DNA of 64,000 bases, taken from positions 189,524,095 through 189,588,094 of the forward strand of contig NC_073303.1 in NCBI RefSeq assembly GCF_027595985.1, written 5' to 3'. The DNA comes from Sorex araneus. Lineage: Eukaryota; Chordata; Mammalia; Eulipotyphla; Soricidae. Within the stretch, counting starts at the first letter, position 1. Every line of letters starts with the position of its first letter. The translations under genes were made by a program, and so were the position numbers. Positions 45,847 through 56,715 of the stretch are shown here, piece by piece. The notes beneath the pieces were generated by a model, which searched no databases, was not told where the DNA came from, and saw nothing but the letters and a program-made list of their open reading frames with translations.

Positions 45847-46028
45847 GGGGCTGGAGCAATAGCACAGTGGGTAGGGCATTTGCCTTGCATGTGGCCGACC
45901 CGGGTTCGATTCCCAGCATCCCATATGGTCCCCCAAGCACCACCAGGAGTACCTGCTGAGTGCATGAGCCAGGAGTCACCCCTGCGCACTGCCAGGTATG
46001 ACTCAAAAAAGACACACACACAAAAAAA
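45847..46028 (+). mobile_element. SOR-type SINE close to exon 7 acceptor
   Basis: Young. Duplication TTTAAGTCTA at 45837-45846 and 46029-46038. In gene orientation its near edge is only 37 bp upstream of exon 7. Confidence 0.93.
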
Positions 46029-46556
46029 TTTAAGTCTAAATATGCCCCCCTTCCCCCAAAAAAGACATTCAGAGTTAGACAATCATTTCTCTCTTCAGCT
46101 AAGGGTTTCTGTGACTGCTTTACACCTGGACCCTTAACCTCTCCCCTCCTTCAATCTGGCCATAGGCTACGGCTTCAACCAAAGGGCTCTGGTCAAAGCC
46201 CAACAGCCACAGTCAAGCTAGAAGTTTCCATCTGCTCCCACTGCTCATCCCCACCCCAGCTCCTGCCGGCTCTTTCCGCAGCCCGCATGATGCCCCCCGC
46301 TGCCTGGCACTTGCCCTTTCCGGACAATCCTCTCTCTGCCATTCTAGCTCTTTTGACACAAACCATCACCCCCCCCCCGCCCACCCCCCCTCCCCCCCGC
46401 CTAGCAGCTGCCAGCTTTGTGCAGGTTTCACCGTCACTTACACCTATCCTGAGCCAACGCCTGTGTACCCAGCACCTCCCTGGCCATCCCCTTGGGTGTT
46501 TCCACAGCACCTTAATCTCCAAAATTCTCAAACTGCGGCAAAAATTGACCCCTTTT

Positions 46557-46732
46557 GGGGCCGGAGCAATCGAACAGTAGGGAGGGTGTTTGCCTTGCAC
46601 GCGGCCAGCCTCGGTTCGATCCACGGCATCCCATATGGTCCCCTGAGCACCGCCAGGAGTAATTCCTGAGTGCAGAGCCAGGAGTAACCCCTGTGCATCG
46701 CTGGGTGTGACCCAAAAAGGAAAAAAAAAAAT
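46557..46732 (+). mobile_element. SOR-type SINE
   Basis: Near-consensus body; box A altered (GCAATCGAACAGTAGG). Preceded by a C-rich tract with runs of C at 46369-46400. Confidence 0.92.
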
Positions 46733-47193
46733 GCCCCCTCTAATCTCCCCCAACTTTTTCCCACGAAACAGTCCTGAATTTCCTCCTGAGTAAACGGCAC
46801 CGTCAAACGCTCAGTCAGTGAAAAGTCTCAGCGGTTTCCTTGACTCCTGACTCACTCACAAGGCCTTCCATATCTAAATGTTATGAGCAAATCCTGACAA
46901 ACTTATTGCCCAAATTCCCCTCGGCTACGCCCACTTTTGCCAATACGGCTGGTAGCACACAGCCCACATGCGCTTCAAGGCTTGGCCACCTAATACGAAA
47001 AGCCTCGGAGCTGGAGAGAGAGAAAAGAGAGCCAGCAGCCCCCAGCCCCCAGGGGTCCCCCTGAGCCCCACCAACACATCACTTTGGGAAATTGCCTCAG
47101 AGTAAACTCGGGTGGTGCATTCTGTTCCCCAAAGTAGCTAAAGAGAGTACGTATTCATCAGTGGTCCAATCAATAGCTTAAGAAAGAATCTTC

Positions 47194-47294
47194 CGGTCCC
47201 CTGAGCACCACTAGGAGTAATTCCTGAGTACATGAGCCAGGAGTAACCACTGTGCATTGCCGGGTGTAACCCAAAAAGAAAAGGAAAAAAAAAA
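47194..47294 (+). mobile_element. SOR-type SINE, 5'-truncated
   Basis: Begins in the body at GGTCCCCTGAGCACC with no tRNA-like head, yet is flanked by AAAGAATCTTC at 47183-47193 and 47295-47305. It was therefore truncated at insertion. Confidence 0.9.
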
Positions 47295-47599
47295 AAAGAA
47301 TCTTCTGAGGTACATCACTTTTGAAAATGCCAAGCTAAAGTACGGATCTCAGAGACTTTTTGAAACTAACCCATGATAAGTGTGCCTAAATTTCCAGATT
47401 AACCTAAAGAAAGTCTAATCTACAACTTCAACCATTTTCCAAGGCATCAGAATCTAGTGCCTCTATTACGGCTTTTTTTTTTTCCCCCAGAATAATTTAC
47501 TTGCATACTAATTAGTTCTGGTTTTAATCTGGTTAATAATAAATTTTATCTTATGTTCTGAAGAAGTTATTCTGAGTGAGAAGAGAAACTAAGAAGTTA

Positions 47600-48735
47600 A
47601 GGAGTTAATATCAAGGACATACAAGGCACTGGCTGAACGCTACAAGAAAAAAAAATCCAACCCCATCAGAAAAGGAGGCGATAAAATGAACAGAAACTTC
47701 CCCAAAGAAGAAATCTGAGTGATCAAAAGGCACATAAAAAAATGCTTTTCATCATTAAGCATCAGAGAGACACAGAGCAAAACGAGATATCATCTCATAC
47801 CAGAGACTGGCACACATCCACAAAAACAAAAGCAACCAGTGTTGGCACAGATGTGGGGAGAAAGGGACTCTCCTTCACTGCTGGTGGGAATGCCGACCGA
47901 TCCAGCCTTTTTGGAAAACAATACAGACGTTTCTCAAACCACTAGAAATTGAGCTTCCATTTGACCCAGCAATACCACTTCTGGGAATATATCCCAGAGA
48001 TGTAAAGAAGTACAGCAGAAATGATATCTGCACGTGTATGTTTATTGCAGCACTATTTACAATAGCCAGATCTGGAAAAACCCCGAGTGCCCAAGAACAG
48101 ATGACTGGTTACAGAAACTTTGGTATATCTATACAATGGAATAGTATGCAGTGGTTAGAAAAGATGAAACCATACATGTAAGTGGATTAACATGGAGAGT
48201 ATCATGCTAAGCAAAATGAGTCAGAAAGAGTGGGACAGATGCAGAATGATCGCACCCATTTGTGGAACATAAAGTAACAAAATAGGAGAATAACACCTAA
48301 AGATAGTAGAGATAAGGGCCAGGAGGATCGCCCCTCAGCTTGGAAGCTGATCTCACGTGCTGAGGGAAAAGGCAGGTGGGATGGAGACGGGACCACTAAG
48401 TTAAGTAAATGATAGTTGGAGGGCTCGCTCGGGATGTGGTACATGCGTGCTGAAAGTAGACTATGGACCAAACACGACGGCTGCTTAGTGCCTGTACTGC
48501 AAACCATAACACCCAAAAGGAGAGAGAGAGAAAGAGGGAATGTGTCTGTCACGGAGGCAGGGGGAGGGAAGGGGTGGAAGTGGCGGGAGGGACACTGGGA
48601 ACATTGGTGGTGGAGAATGGGCACTGGTGGAGGGATGGGTACTCGAACATTGCTTGATTGAAACGTAATCACAAAAATTTGTACGTCTGTAACTGTATCT
48701 CAACATGACTCACGAAAATAAAAAAAGAAAAGAAA
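47600..48735 (+). mobile_element. L1 3' end, 5'-truncated
   Basis: End of ORF2 with stops and frameshifts (KKCFSSLSIRE, then frames broken; WKTIQ-like end), then the complete 3' UTR and A-rich tail. 16-bp duplication AGAAACTARGAAGTTA (one mismatch) at 47584-47599 and 48736-48751. Confidence 0.93.
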
Positions 48736-49209
48736 AGAAACTAGGAAGTTAGGTGGGATTCGAAATATTGACCCAAAATTAATTTTAACAAACTGCTGGC
48801 ATTTTCTCTTATTCCTTTTATTTCAAGAGTGGAAAGGGGGAAAGGGAAGGCTTCAAAATGCACAAAATAATACTTTATTAGCACAACATAAAGAAAAAGG
48901 GAATTATGCTGACGTAAAAAGAAGACTGATCATAAAAATAGAAGTAAAACAGTAAACAATTATGGAGGGGCGGGTGCTGGGAGCAGGGAGGGGGTAATTC
49001 TAGCAAAGTTTAAAAAGATTCCATGAGGGTAGCTGGGGCTTCTCTCTGTGAAATATATGATGAGGTAGGCAAGCATGAACAGACTGAAATAATGATCTGA
49101 GAGCTGAAAGCCAAAGGATATCACGTATCTCATAAAACTTCTCAGAGCTTTATATTCTTCACTCCACAAAACTTTGGGAAATTTACTGTTTTTAAGGACG
49201 TTTACTTAC

Positions 49210-49322
49210 TTGTTGTGCTGAAATATTTCTAATGCCACTTTTGCATCAACATCCAGAGTTTCAAATGGGAGATCTTTATAAATTAAAGTGCGAGCATCAT
49301 TTGTGAAGGAACGCAGGTTCTC
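49210..49322 (-). CDS. MRPL39: MRPL39 exon 6
   Basis: 113 bp: [37 protein letters not shown] and two bases of K. Acceptor CTCTTCAG|GAGAAC, donor AACAA|GTAAGT. Differs from human at a few positions, for example TNDART for TKDAHA. Confidence 0.97.
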
Positions 49323-49369
49323 CTGAAGAGACAAAAGCATTAACTTTCTGTAATGATTTCATTTTTCCA

Positions 49370-49735
49370 GGGGCTGAAGAGACACGGGACAGCAGGTAAA
49401 AATGTTTGCCTTGGGGCTGAAGCGATAGCACAGCGGGTAGGGTGTTTGCCTTGCACGCGGTCGACCCGGGTTCGATTCCCAGCATCCCATAGGGTCCCCG
49501 GAGCACCGCCAGGAGTAATTCCTGAATGCAGAGCTACGAGTAACCCCTGTGCATCACCAGGTGTGACCCAAAAGGGAAAAAAAAAGTTTGCCTTGCATGC
49601 AGCCACCCTGGGTTTGATCTCCAGCACCCCAGAAGGTCCTGTGAGCACCTCCAGGAGTGATCCCTGAGCACTGAGCCAAGAGTAAGCCCAGAGTGCTGTT
49701 AGTGGGGCCCAAAAACCAAAGAAAAAATAAAATTT
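49370..49735 (+). mobile_element. older SINE split by a younger SINE
   Basis: Head at 49370-49413 and body from 49596. The break is at GTTTGCCTTG, which is duplicated around the inserted element. Confidence 0.85.
49414..49585 (+). mobile_element. SOR-type SINE nested in a SINE
   Basis: Full length. Duplication GTTTGCCTTG at 49404-49413 and 49586-49595, which is itself SINE sequence. Confidence 0.92.
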
Positions 49736-49741
49736 CTTCAT

Positions 49742-50583
49742 AAGTCATCTTTACATTACAAAATCAACCAAAGCAAAATGAAATTTATAGGGGAAGTTCA
49801 TTCATTTGCAACAATGGAATACTTGGATCATTTAATATGGGCATGTTACGATTTCTCCCATTTTTACCACTCCCAAACTTGTGGCTTATTGTATTTACTC
49901 TATCAACTTGTTTAAGTATAATTAAACAAAGAATCATTAATATTTTATCTCAATTAGATCACCTTACATGTGTTTACTACAACAGTGCAATAAGGAGAAA
50001 TGTGAATAAACAGCAAGACACAAAAATGTTTTCACACTATGAGTAAAATTAAGATTTTCAGAGGCATGGGTCAAAAGTTATGAGTGATGTCCTCCTACTT
50101 ATTAAGTGTATGGCTGCCAACCCTGTATGGGGACTGCATAAAAACGTGGGGCTGCAAAAGCTCAGTAACAGCTGAAGGTCTTTGAACAAGCAACGACCAA
50201 AAATTAATTCAAAAGCAACCGTGTCGTGCGTGCAAGGGCTTCCAGCCACGCTTACTTTGCTGCGTTCCCAGGCAAAAGGGGACAGACGGCGAGTAGGAAA
50301 AGTTACGGAGCCCTAGTCTAGGTGCTTCGGGAAGTTTCTCTGGGTACTGTAACAGCATCGTTGGCCCTGTCCAGATTGTTCAGTGTTATGAATTTCTGCA
50401 TACTGATGTCACTGTTTCACAATATAATGATGAAAACACATTAGTGTATTAGTGTTTCTGAGATTTTTTTTTAATTAACAAATATGTTCTATCCTATAAA
50501 TTTCTAATAGTCAGAAGATAAAAATACTCTAATAAAATACTCTAATAAAAATACTCTAACACTCGCTTCATAAAAAAAGATTT
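49742..50583. other. MRPL39 intron 5, nothing recognised
   Basis: AT-rich sequence; three ACTCTAATAAA-like direct repeats at about 50525-50558. Confidence 0.5.
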
Positions 50584-50584
50584 C

Positions 50585-50748
50585 CAGGGCCAGAGCGATA
50601 ACACGCCAGGCAGAGTACATGTCCTGTAAGCAGCCGACCTGGGTTCAATCCCCAGCATCCCGTATGGTTCCCCGAGGATCTGAGACGTGACCCCTGAGCA
50701 CTGAGCTGGGGGGGTGGCCCCGAAACAAAACGAAAATAAAATGATTCC
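50585..50748 (+). mobile_element. SOR-related SINE
   Basis: Sense; box B GGGTTCAATCCCCAGC; shortened body. Confidence 0.8.
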
Positions 50749-50784
50749 CGTAAATATTCTAATTTTTTACACAAAATGACTTGT

Positions 50785-50940
50785 GGGTGTGGGGGGCCCA
50801 CACACAATAGTGCTCAGGGCTCACTGGCTCTGTACCCAAGGATCACTCTTGGGGGGGCTAGGGAGACCATGTCGGGTACTGGGGGTCCGACCCAGGTGGG
50901 CCGGCGTGAGAGGCAAGCTCCCCACCCATTGTGCTCTCGT
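50785..50940 (-). mobile_element. SOR-related SINE, GC-rich divergent
   Basis: Antisense, TGCTCAGGGCTCACTGGCTC through CCACCCATTGTGCTCTCG. Confidence 0.7.
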
Positions 50941-51011
50941 AAAGGCCTTTGCCGATGCTTATGTAAATAAGCTGTAACAGCGTCACATTCATAGTTTAAT
51001 AGAGCATTTGA

Positions 51012-51181
51012 GGGGCTGGAGTGATAGCACAGTGGGTAGGGCATTTGCCTTGCACACCCGGGTTCGATTCCCAGCATCCCATATGGTTCCCTGAGCACCG
51101 CCAGGGTCAATTCCTGAACGCAGAGCCAGGAGTGACCCCTGTGCATCGCCGGGTAGGACCCAAAAAAGAAAAAAACAAAAC
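51012..51181 (+). mobile_element. SOR-type SINE with shortened anticodon region
   Basis: TTGCCTTGCACACCCGGGTTCG lacks about 9 bp between boxes. A 22-bp duplication starting CATAGTTTAA and ending ATTTGA (two mismatches) lies at 50990-51011 and 51182-51203. Confidence 0.95.
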
Positions 51182-51254
51182 CATAGTTTAACAGAGTATT
51201 TGACTTTCTCCAAGGGCTTCAGTCTGGCACGGAGCCTGCAAGTAGCCAGCACAT

Positions 51255-51444
51255 TTTTTCTGTTTGTTTGTTTTGTTGTTATTGTCGTTGTTTGTGTCAC
51301 ACGGGGCAATGCTCAGGGATACACCTGGCTCTGCACTCAGAAATCACTTCTAGCAGTGCTGGGGGACCATATGGGATGCTGGGGATTGAACCCAGGTCGG
51401 CTGCATGCAAGGCAAATGCCCTACCCGCTGTACTATGGCGCTCC
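51255..51444 (-). mobile_element. SOR-type SINE
   Basis: Antisense; T/G-rich tail; abuts the long (AC)n. Confidence 0.85.
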
Positions 51445-51451
51445 ACTTACC

Positions 51452-51576
<125 letters not shown>

Positions 51577-51896
51577 CTTGAAAGTTTTCATCTCAAGTTC
51601 CACAAACAAGAGGTGAATTTTAATCCTTTCGTTTTTACTAACTCTTTCAGGAATGATTCTGCTCCTGGATTCAGAAAGACAGGTCCAGACCTGATGAAGG
51701 ATGGGCCCACCCCTTCCCCGGCCCAGGTGTCTCTACCTCTCTGTGTCTCTCTCTCTCTGGCCCATGTGTCTCAGTCTCTCTCTACCCTCACCCCCTCTTT
51801 CCTCTTTCTACCACCAAAGTTCTCTCCCTTCCCCCTCGATGGTAAACACCAAGTTCTAAATAACACGGACAGGATTATATTTTAAAACTGGATCCA

Positions 51897-52009
51897 TGGT
51901 GAAGGGATGGGTATTCGAGCATTGTATAATTGAGATTTAAACCTGAAAACTTTGTAACTTTCCACATGGTGACTCAATAAAAAATTAAATAAAAAAAAAA
52001 AAAAAAAAA
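51897..52009 (+). mobile_element. very short L1 3' end
   Basis: Only the last about 80 bp of L1 plus a poly(A) tail of about 23. Perfect 13-bp duplication AAAACTGGATCCA at 51884-51896 and 52010-52022. Confidence 0.93.
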
Positions 52010-52321
52010 AAAACTGGATCCACCCTGATTCCAGCCCTCACTTTCAGGAAACCGACCCCTATGTTTCGCTAGACCTAGGATGGCCCACTCAGGAGAAGTC
52101 ACTGCCAACGTAATCTTAAGACAACAGCAGAGATGTTACGCTGTGAAAACGTAAGTACCGGGGGGAGCGGACAGAGCGCCTTGGGTACTGGCCTCTGCTT
52201 TGCTGATCTCTGGGCTTCCCAGGTTGTGGGACATGAAGTTTCACTTACAAGTCAGCCGTCTGCTCTTCTCCCCAGCCAGAACTAGGTCTCTAGGTGTGAC
52301 TTCCAAAAGCCTATTTACCCT

Positions 52322-52562
52322 GTAGCACAGTGGCACTGTCTTCCCATTGTTCACCGATTTGCTCGAGCAGGCACCAGTAACGTGTCCATCGTGAGACTTG
52401 TTACTGTTTTTGGCACATCAAATACGGGGAACTTGCCAGGCTCTGCCATGCGGGCGGGATACTCTGGGTAGCTTGCCAGGCTCTCTGAGAGGGACGGAGG
52501 AATTGAACCCCAGTTGGCCATGTGCAAGGCAAACGCCCTACCCGCTGTGCTATGGCTCCAGC
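52322..52562 (-). mobile_element. type 2 SINE
   Basis: Antisense. Duplication CCTATTTACCCT at 52310-52321 and 52563-52574. The tail region reads GGCACTGTC, a degenerate remnant of the tail repeat. Confidence 0.92.
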
Positions 52563-53154
52563 CCTATTTACCCTATTTACACACACACCTTGATCATCCG
52601 CCACAGCCAGACCCTATGGGAACCCAAGTCCCAGACCAATAGACCATTCCCGGGGAGGGGGGTGGGGGCTGTCTAGACAGATGTTGCTACATAGGTGATG
52701 TTTGCAGAAGACTGATCCTGCCACTCACTCTCACTCTCAGCATGGCCCTTCTGCAACCGGTGATCTCACAGCAGACAACAGGCAAAAAAAAGGTTGGGTT
52801 TGTTCTTTTTTGGTATTTTTTTGGTCAGTGGCTGTCAATCAGTGCTCGGGGGAACCAAGGAATTAGAACTCCAGGGGGGCTAAGCTTCTCTAGTTCTATA
52901 ATATCTGGGCATCTCCAAACATTCCTATTCTCAAGAAGAGTTAAAAAAAAAAAAGGAATAAAGCATTTTGACGACAAGGGGAAAAAGATCAGGCGGGATA
53001 GAAAGCTCCCCTGCAATGACGCACAGTTATGGATATCCTCATTCATGCGCCTCTGTCTGCAACACACTCTGAAAGGAAGCACCGAGAGAGGGGGCGGATA
53101 CACGGGGCGTGATTCCGACAAGCCTCGCACGCCCTCGCTCAGGAGGGCGCTCAC

Positions 53155-53222
53155 CTTTGTCGGTGTCCACTCATCCAGTCTCTTATCCAAGGCCACGTCG
53201 TAGCAGAAAGCTCCAGCGATTA
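53155..53222 (-). CDS. MRPL39: MRPL39 exon 5
   Basis: 68 bp: completes V then IAGAFCYDVALDKRLDEWTP, TK. Acceptor CTGGATGTCTAG|TAATCG, donor ACAAAG|GTGAGC. Human has [20 protein letters not shown]. Confidence 0.97.
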
Positions 53223-53239
53223 CTAGACATCCAGCCAAG

Positions 53240-53241
<2 letters not shown>

Positions 53242-53270
<29 letters not shown>
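53242..53270. repeat. poly(A)29, poly(T) upstream of exon 5
   Basis: On the MRPL39 strand this is 29 T, 20-48 nt upstream of the exon 5 acceptor, in the place of the polypyrimidine tract and branch point region. Confidence 0.95.
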
Positions 53271-53322
53271 CAAAGTTGAAACTGTGAGGGAAGAACGCAA
53301 CTAACCACAACAACTGAATGTA

Positions 53323-53395
53323 TCACTTATCACTGTCACTATCATCCTGTTGTTCATCGACTGGCGCCAGTAATGTCTCCATTCGTCCCAGCGCT
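53323..53395 (-). mobile_element. type 2 SINE, 3' part only
   Basis: ATCACTGTCACTATCATCC tail and CGCCAGTAATGTCTCCATTCG body remain. Confidence 0.8.
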
Positions 53396-53506
53396 GATAT
53401 TTCAGCAGGCTCTCCTTACTCGTTCTTCCCAACGATTGAACAATGGAATGTGTAGCCCATCAAGTGAGGGATGAGCCATTTTTCCTGCTCTACAAGCTAC
53501 AAAAGT

Positions 53507-53700
53507 GGGGGCTGAAGAAATAGTCTAAGGGGGCGCGGCACTTGCCTTGCACGAGGCCAACCCAGGCTTAATGCTCGGCATCCTATATGGCTTCCTGAGC
53601 ACTGCCAGAAATAACTCCTGAGTGCAGAGCTTGGAGTAACCTCTGAGCATTGCTTGTATGGCTCCAAAAGAAAGGGGGGAAAAGAAAAAAAAAAAAAAAA
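53507..53700 (+). mobile_element. older SOR-related SINE
   Basis: Box B degraded to AGGCTTAATGCTCGG; body and tail recognisable. Confidence 0.8.
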
Positions 53701-53891
53701 CCTAAGAAAGCGTTACTATCATCCCAATTGTTTGCCATACATCTAACTTCCCCCTGGCCCCCAAAAAGTTGACACGTCTTTTGTTAGCCCCAAATTATAA
53801 GTAGTTTTTAAACAGTCAAATTTTCTTCAGGTATATTATCACTATAGAGACAATTATTATATATAATTGCTAGGCACAAAAAAAATCAAAA

Positions 53892-54062
53892 GGGGCTGGA
53901 GCGATAGCACATCGGGTAGGGTGTTTGCCTTGCGAGGTCAACCCGGGTTCGATTCCCAGCATCCCATATGGTCCCCTGAGCACCGCCAGGGGTAATTCCT
54001 GAGTGCAGAGCCAGGAGTAACCCCTGTGCATTGCCAGGTGTAACCCCCCCCCAAAAAAAAAA
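53892..54062 (+). mobile_element. SOR-type SINE
   Basis: Near-consensus; nine C precede the A tail, as in the copy at 9985. Confidence 0.93.
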
Positions 54063-54288
54063 CCTTCATTTATATTCCCATTTCCTCATTTCAGACACAT
54101 TCAACTTGGAAATCAATTTTTGCAGGGATACGAAATAAACACGAAGAGAAAGCAACCCCATGAAATTTACATTCTGGAGAAATGTTCTTGTTTGATTCAA
54201 CTATCAATTAGTGACTTCTAATCATTAAATAGGATGGTTGTTATCCATAATAGATGAATATATATGTCAGATAAAAATTTAGATTAAG

Positions 54289-54415
54289 GGGATCGAGCGA
54301 TAGCACAGCAAGTAGGGCGCTTGCCTTGCAGGCCGGCTGACCCAGGTTCGATCCCTATGTGCAGAGCCATGAGTAAGACCTCAGCACAGCTGGGTGTAGC
54401 CAAAACAATCCACAA
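54289..54415 (+). mobile_element. SOR-type SINE, internally deleted
   Basis: From box B (GGTTCGATCCC) it jumps to TATGTGCAGAGCCATGAG, losing about 45 bp of body. Confidence 0.85.
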
Positions 54416-54442
54416 AATTTATATTAAATTAGAAATGAACTT

Positions 54443-54618
54443 GGGGCTGGAGCGATAGCACAGCGGGTAGGGTGTTTGCCTTACACGAGGCCGACCCGGG
54501 TTCGATTCCCAGCATCCCATATGGTCCCCCAAGCACCACCAGGGGTAATTCCTGAGTGCAGAGCCAGGAGTCAGCCCTGAACATTGCCGGGTGTGACACA
54601 AAAAGCCAAAAAAGAAAA
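54443..54618 (+). mobile_element. SOR-type SINE
   Basis: Perfect 17-bp duplication AAATTAGAAATGAACTT at 54426-54442 and 54619-54635. Confidence 0.96.
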
Positions 54619-54660
54619 AAATTAGAAATGAACTTTATATAACATTAAATATAGACAGCA

Positions 54661-54830
54661 CGGGTCAGGGCGAGAGTACAGCCAGCACGGCGCTTGCCTT
54701 GCACGGGGCCAACCCGGGTTCTATCCCCAGCATCCCATATGATCTCCAAGCACGCCCAGGAGTTAGTCCTGAATTCAGAACTCAGGAATAACCCCTGAGC
54801 ATTGCTGGGTGCAGCCCTAAAACTTTAAAA
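54661..54830 (+). mobile_element. older SOR-related SINE
   Basis: Third consecutive sense copy in 550 bp; lies about 60 bp downstream of the exon 4 donor in gene orientation. Confidence 0.85.
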
Positions 54831-54891
54831 ATATATACTACACTATTCCAAGGCAACAAGACTCATTTATTTCCTTCAAGGTGTACATTAC

Positions 54892-54991
54892 CAGGAACTT
54901 CCGGAGCTCTGACCAAAGTGATCACATATTCATCCTTGAACGCCCTCTCGATCACGCAGCCCAGGATCATGGCACAGGATCGCCAATACGC
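54892..54991 (-). CDS. MRPL39: MRPL39 exon 4
   Basis: 100 bp: [33 protein letters not shown] and one base of V. Acceptor TATTTTTCCAG|GCGTAT, donor GTTCCTG|GTAATG. Human has [20 protein letters not shown] in the middle. Confidence 0.97.
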
Positions 54992-55104
54992 CTGGAAAAA
55001 TAAAAACACAAGCGCGACGCACACTGAGACCCGCTGACATTTCTTCAGTGTTCACATTCCGGTTGAGTTTTTGACTCGAGAAGTTATTTCTCAAACATAT
55101 ATCC

Positions 55105-55445
55105 AGCCTCAAAGGCAGCGGGGGTAGAGAAGGGACCACCAAGTAAATGATGCTTGCGGGGCTCGCTCGGGGTGGGAGATGCGGGCTGAAAGAAGACCAT
55201 GGACCGAACATGATGGCTTCTTAGTGCCTGTATTGCAAACCATAATACCCAAAAGGAGAGAGAAAGAGGGAACGTGCCTGCCACAGAGGCGGGGGTTGGG
55301 TGGAAGAACACTGGAATATTGGTGGTGGAGAATGGGCACTGGTGGAGGGATGGGTACTCCATCATTGTACGACTGAAACGTGATCACGAAAGCTTGTAAA
55401 TCTATAACTATCTCCGGTGATTCATTAAAATTTATTTTTAAAAAA
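55105..55445 (+). mobile_element. L1 3' end
   Basis: 3' UTR phrases ACCGAACATGATGGCTTC, CATAATACCCAAAAGGAGAG, TGGTGGTGGAGAATGGGCAC, ending TTCATTAAAATTTATTTTT. No duplication seen. Confidence 0.85.
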
Positions 55446-55574
55446 ACCCATTACCATCAGGCCACGTAAAAAACAGAAAATAATAAAGCACCAACTTCGT
55501 GTTGTTCGTAACATCCTGCAGGAGATACCAAACACCAGAACACTCATCAACTAACAGATACTTATTTGTGCATT

Positions 55575-55746
55575 TGTTTTGCTTTAGGGGCCACACCCGG
55601 CGGTGCCCAGGGCTTACCCCTGGCTCTGCACTCAGGGACCACTCCTAGCAGGTTTCGGGCACCACATGGGGTGCCGGGGATGGAACTGATGTTGGCCGCA
55701 CACAAGGAGGCACCTCACACACCCACTAGATAACCTCTCCGGCCCC
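55575..55746 (-). mobile_element. older SOR-related SINE
   Basis: Antisense; CCACACCCGGCGGTGCCC start and TAACCTCTCCGGCCCC end. Confidence 0.85.
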
Positions 55747-55889
55747 TACATTGTTTACTTGGTAGTAATGAAACTTACTTATTTTTAACCAGGATAAAGT
55801 TAACTTACTGGCAAACTTATACTAAAGTCAAATGGTAACGGGTACCTGTTTGTACCACATACCAAGTAGGGAGGAAAAACTCAACTTTC

Positions 55890-56715
55890 AAGCACTAGAT
55901 CTGCCCCTCCGGCTACTGATTAAGCAACTTAACGGTCATGATTCCAGAGACACACAAGCGAATCTCGGAACGGAGCGGCTTTTGACAGAAATGCCTCTGG
56001 ACTCTGCATTAGGCCACCTGCGCTGGGCCACCCGAGATGGGAAAAGGTGTTGTCCCTGCGCCTATTCCCCAGAGAGCCAGGGGGCCGCCATCTTCCAGAG
56101 CTCACTGGACAATCCAGGTGCGGGCCAGCACTGACGACACACACTGGGCCTCACATATAGGATAGGGCTGGAGCCGGCCCTTCTCCTCCCCCGCCTGATG
56201 AGACCCCGAGATGCCGCACCACCAACGGCCCCACCGGCTACTCAGTAAGCTCCTTAGTGGTCATGAACCCAGAGACACGCAGACGAATCTCGGAATCTCG
56301 GGACCGAGCAGCTCTTGGCAGAAATCTCTCCAGACCTAATGACTGAAATTTTAGAATTCCAAGACTGCGCAGCCACACACTATCGTATGCTATTCATAGT
56401 CAGCAACAGAAAACGAATTGTCTAATGTTGCCTTCTCAGCAGGTCTGCTTGTTAGGGGGAAATTCGAAAAAATAAGAATGGTGGGACTGGTGTTGAAATA
56501 TGGAATGCAATCGAAGTAGAGAGCGTAATGTGGAAATTATCTGTCACACAGGTAGGGGGAGGGGTGGTGGGGGGGATATGCTGGGGACACTGGTGGTGGA
56601 AAATGTGCACCGGTGAAGGGATGGGTGTTTGATCACTGCATGACAGAGACTTAAACAATAAAGCTTTGTACCTGTTCTCATGGTGATTCAATAAATAAAT
56701 TTATTTAAAAAAAAA
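55890..56715 (+). mobile_element. second copy of the composite retroelement
   Basis: Shares with 41572-42245 the GATGAGACCCCGAG start phrase (56198), the CAGAAA-CTCT modules (55986, 56319), the GCCATCTTCCAGA motif (56087) and an L1 3' end with A tail (about 56510-56715). CCGGCTACT modules at 55909 and 56234 suggest a 325-bp tandem unit in the 5' part. No duplication was found, so its left end is uncertain. Confidence 0.6.
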
